From positions 27,867,213-27,931,212 of the forward strand of contig OZ026519.1 of NCBI GenBank assembly GCA_964019695.1: a DNA stretch of 64,000 nt. The letters are read 5' to 3'. Below are positions 63,571 to 64,000 of this stretch, piece by piece. The stretch comes from Loripinus fragilis (lineage: Eukaryota; Mollusca; Bivalvia; Lucinida; Lucinidae). The first letter of the stretch is position 1. Each line of letters opens with the position of its first letter. Made by a program: the position numbers and the translations under genes. The notes beneath the pieces are model-generated. The model worked only from the letters and a program-made list of their open reading frames with translations, was not told the DNA's origin and searched no databases.

Positions 63571-64000
63571 ATAAATTTGTATATGGCCAATGCACGAGTT
63601 TCAAGTACTTATCACATCACCGAGCTGCGAATGCTCAGGCAAATCAGTGCATAATATGTGCAGACTTGTCAAATTCTTTTCTGCTCACATTCACAATTAT
63701 GGATGTAGATCAAGGCTCAGACAAAAGAATTTCTAGCAATAAAGCGGGCTATTTCCATAAATAAGACGTTCCTTTTATTTTGTTGAAATAACGACTGGAG
63801 ACACTAGGAACACTCAACAAATACATATAGACGAGCCCCGTCTATGTACCCTTGCACGCTATTTCGTATATTTTAAAATGGGTTTTCATAAATGAATGTA
63901 ATACATGTATATCTACTTCGTTTTGAATGAGAATTTATTTTGATCATCAACTGTGCTTGCTATTTAGTAACATGTGTGGGAAATAGACCGTTAAATTTAG

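Noticed and set aside
1..64000. CRISPR arrays, bacterial operons, rRNA
   Set aside because: Sequence is intron-bearing eukaryotic DNA. Repeats are transposons, SINE-like or diverged tandem units without regular spacers.

Overview
The window looks like animal nuclear DNA: AT-rich, long introns, spliceosomal GT/AG junctions and a dense load of small transposons. The repeat families and the CUB / ApeC / discoidin domain set suggest a mollusc, most likely a bivalve; this is inference from sequence style, not a database match.

One gene dominates. I assembled 22 exons on the + strand from about 4.88 kb to at least 63.23 kb. Every junction keeps the reading frame, giving 4027 coding nt (about 1342 codons) with no internal stop; the 3' end lies beyond the window. 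The product reads as a secreted, glycosylated mosaic protein: signal peptide, three canonical CUB domains, two ApeC (apextrin C-terminal) modules, an unassigned region built partly from tiny symmetric exons, an F5/8 type C (discoidin) domain, a PAN/Apple-like domain, a cysteine-free CUB-like domain and a further CUB-like domain. Introns between modules are phase 1, and most introns inside modules are phase 0. I know of no named gene with this order, so no symbol is given. A role in binding carbohydrate or microbial surfaces is inferred from the families.

Layout: 1-4.8 kb is upstream flank with MITEs, a TA-flanked inverted-repeat element and a putative promoter (CRE octamer, TATA-like box). 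4.9-20.1 kb holds the signal peptide and three CUB domains; 20.9-29.5 kb the ApeC modules; 31.2-40.8 kb the small symmetric exons and the unassigned region, with a gag-only BEL/Pao-type LTR element (36.66-39.56 kb, apparently identical LTRs, CCTAT target duplication) in one intron; 48.7-51.5 kb the discoidin domain; 56.7-63.2 kb the PAN and CUB-like modules.

Introns hold several MITE families, three tRNA-derived SINE copies plus one likely copy, two abundant dispersed repeat families, a tandem array of about 150-190 bp units, a decayed mariner (53.11-54.45 kb), and a pair of roughly 1 kb inverted copies of an element carrying a tRNA-Arg-like sequence (22 kb and 52 kb). I found no other convincing protein-coding gene on either strand, no rRNA and no intact tRNA.
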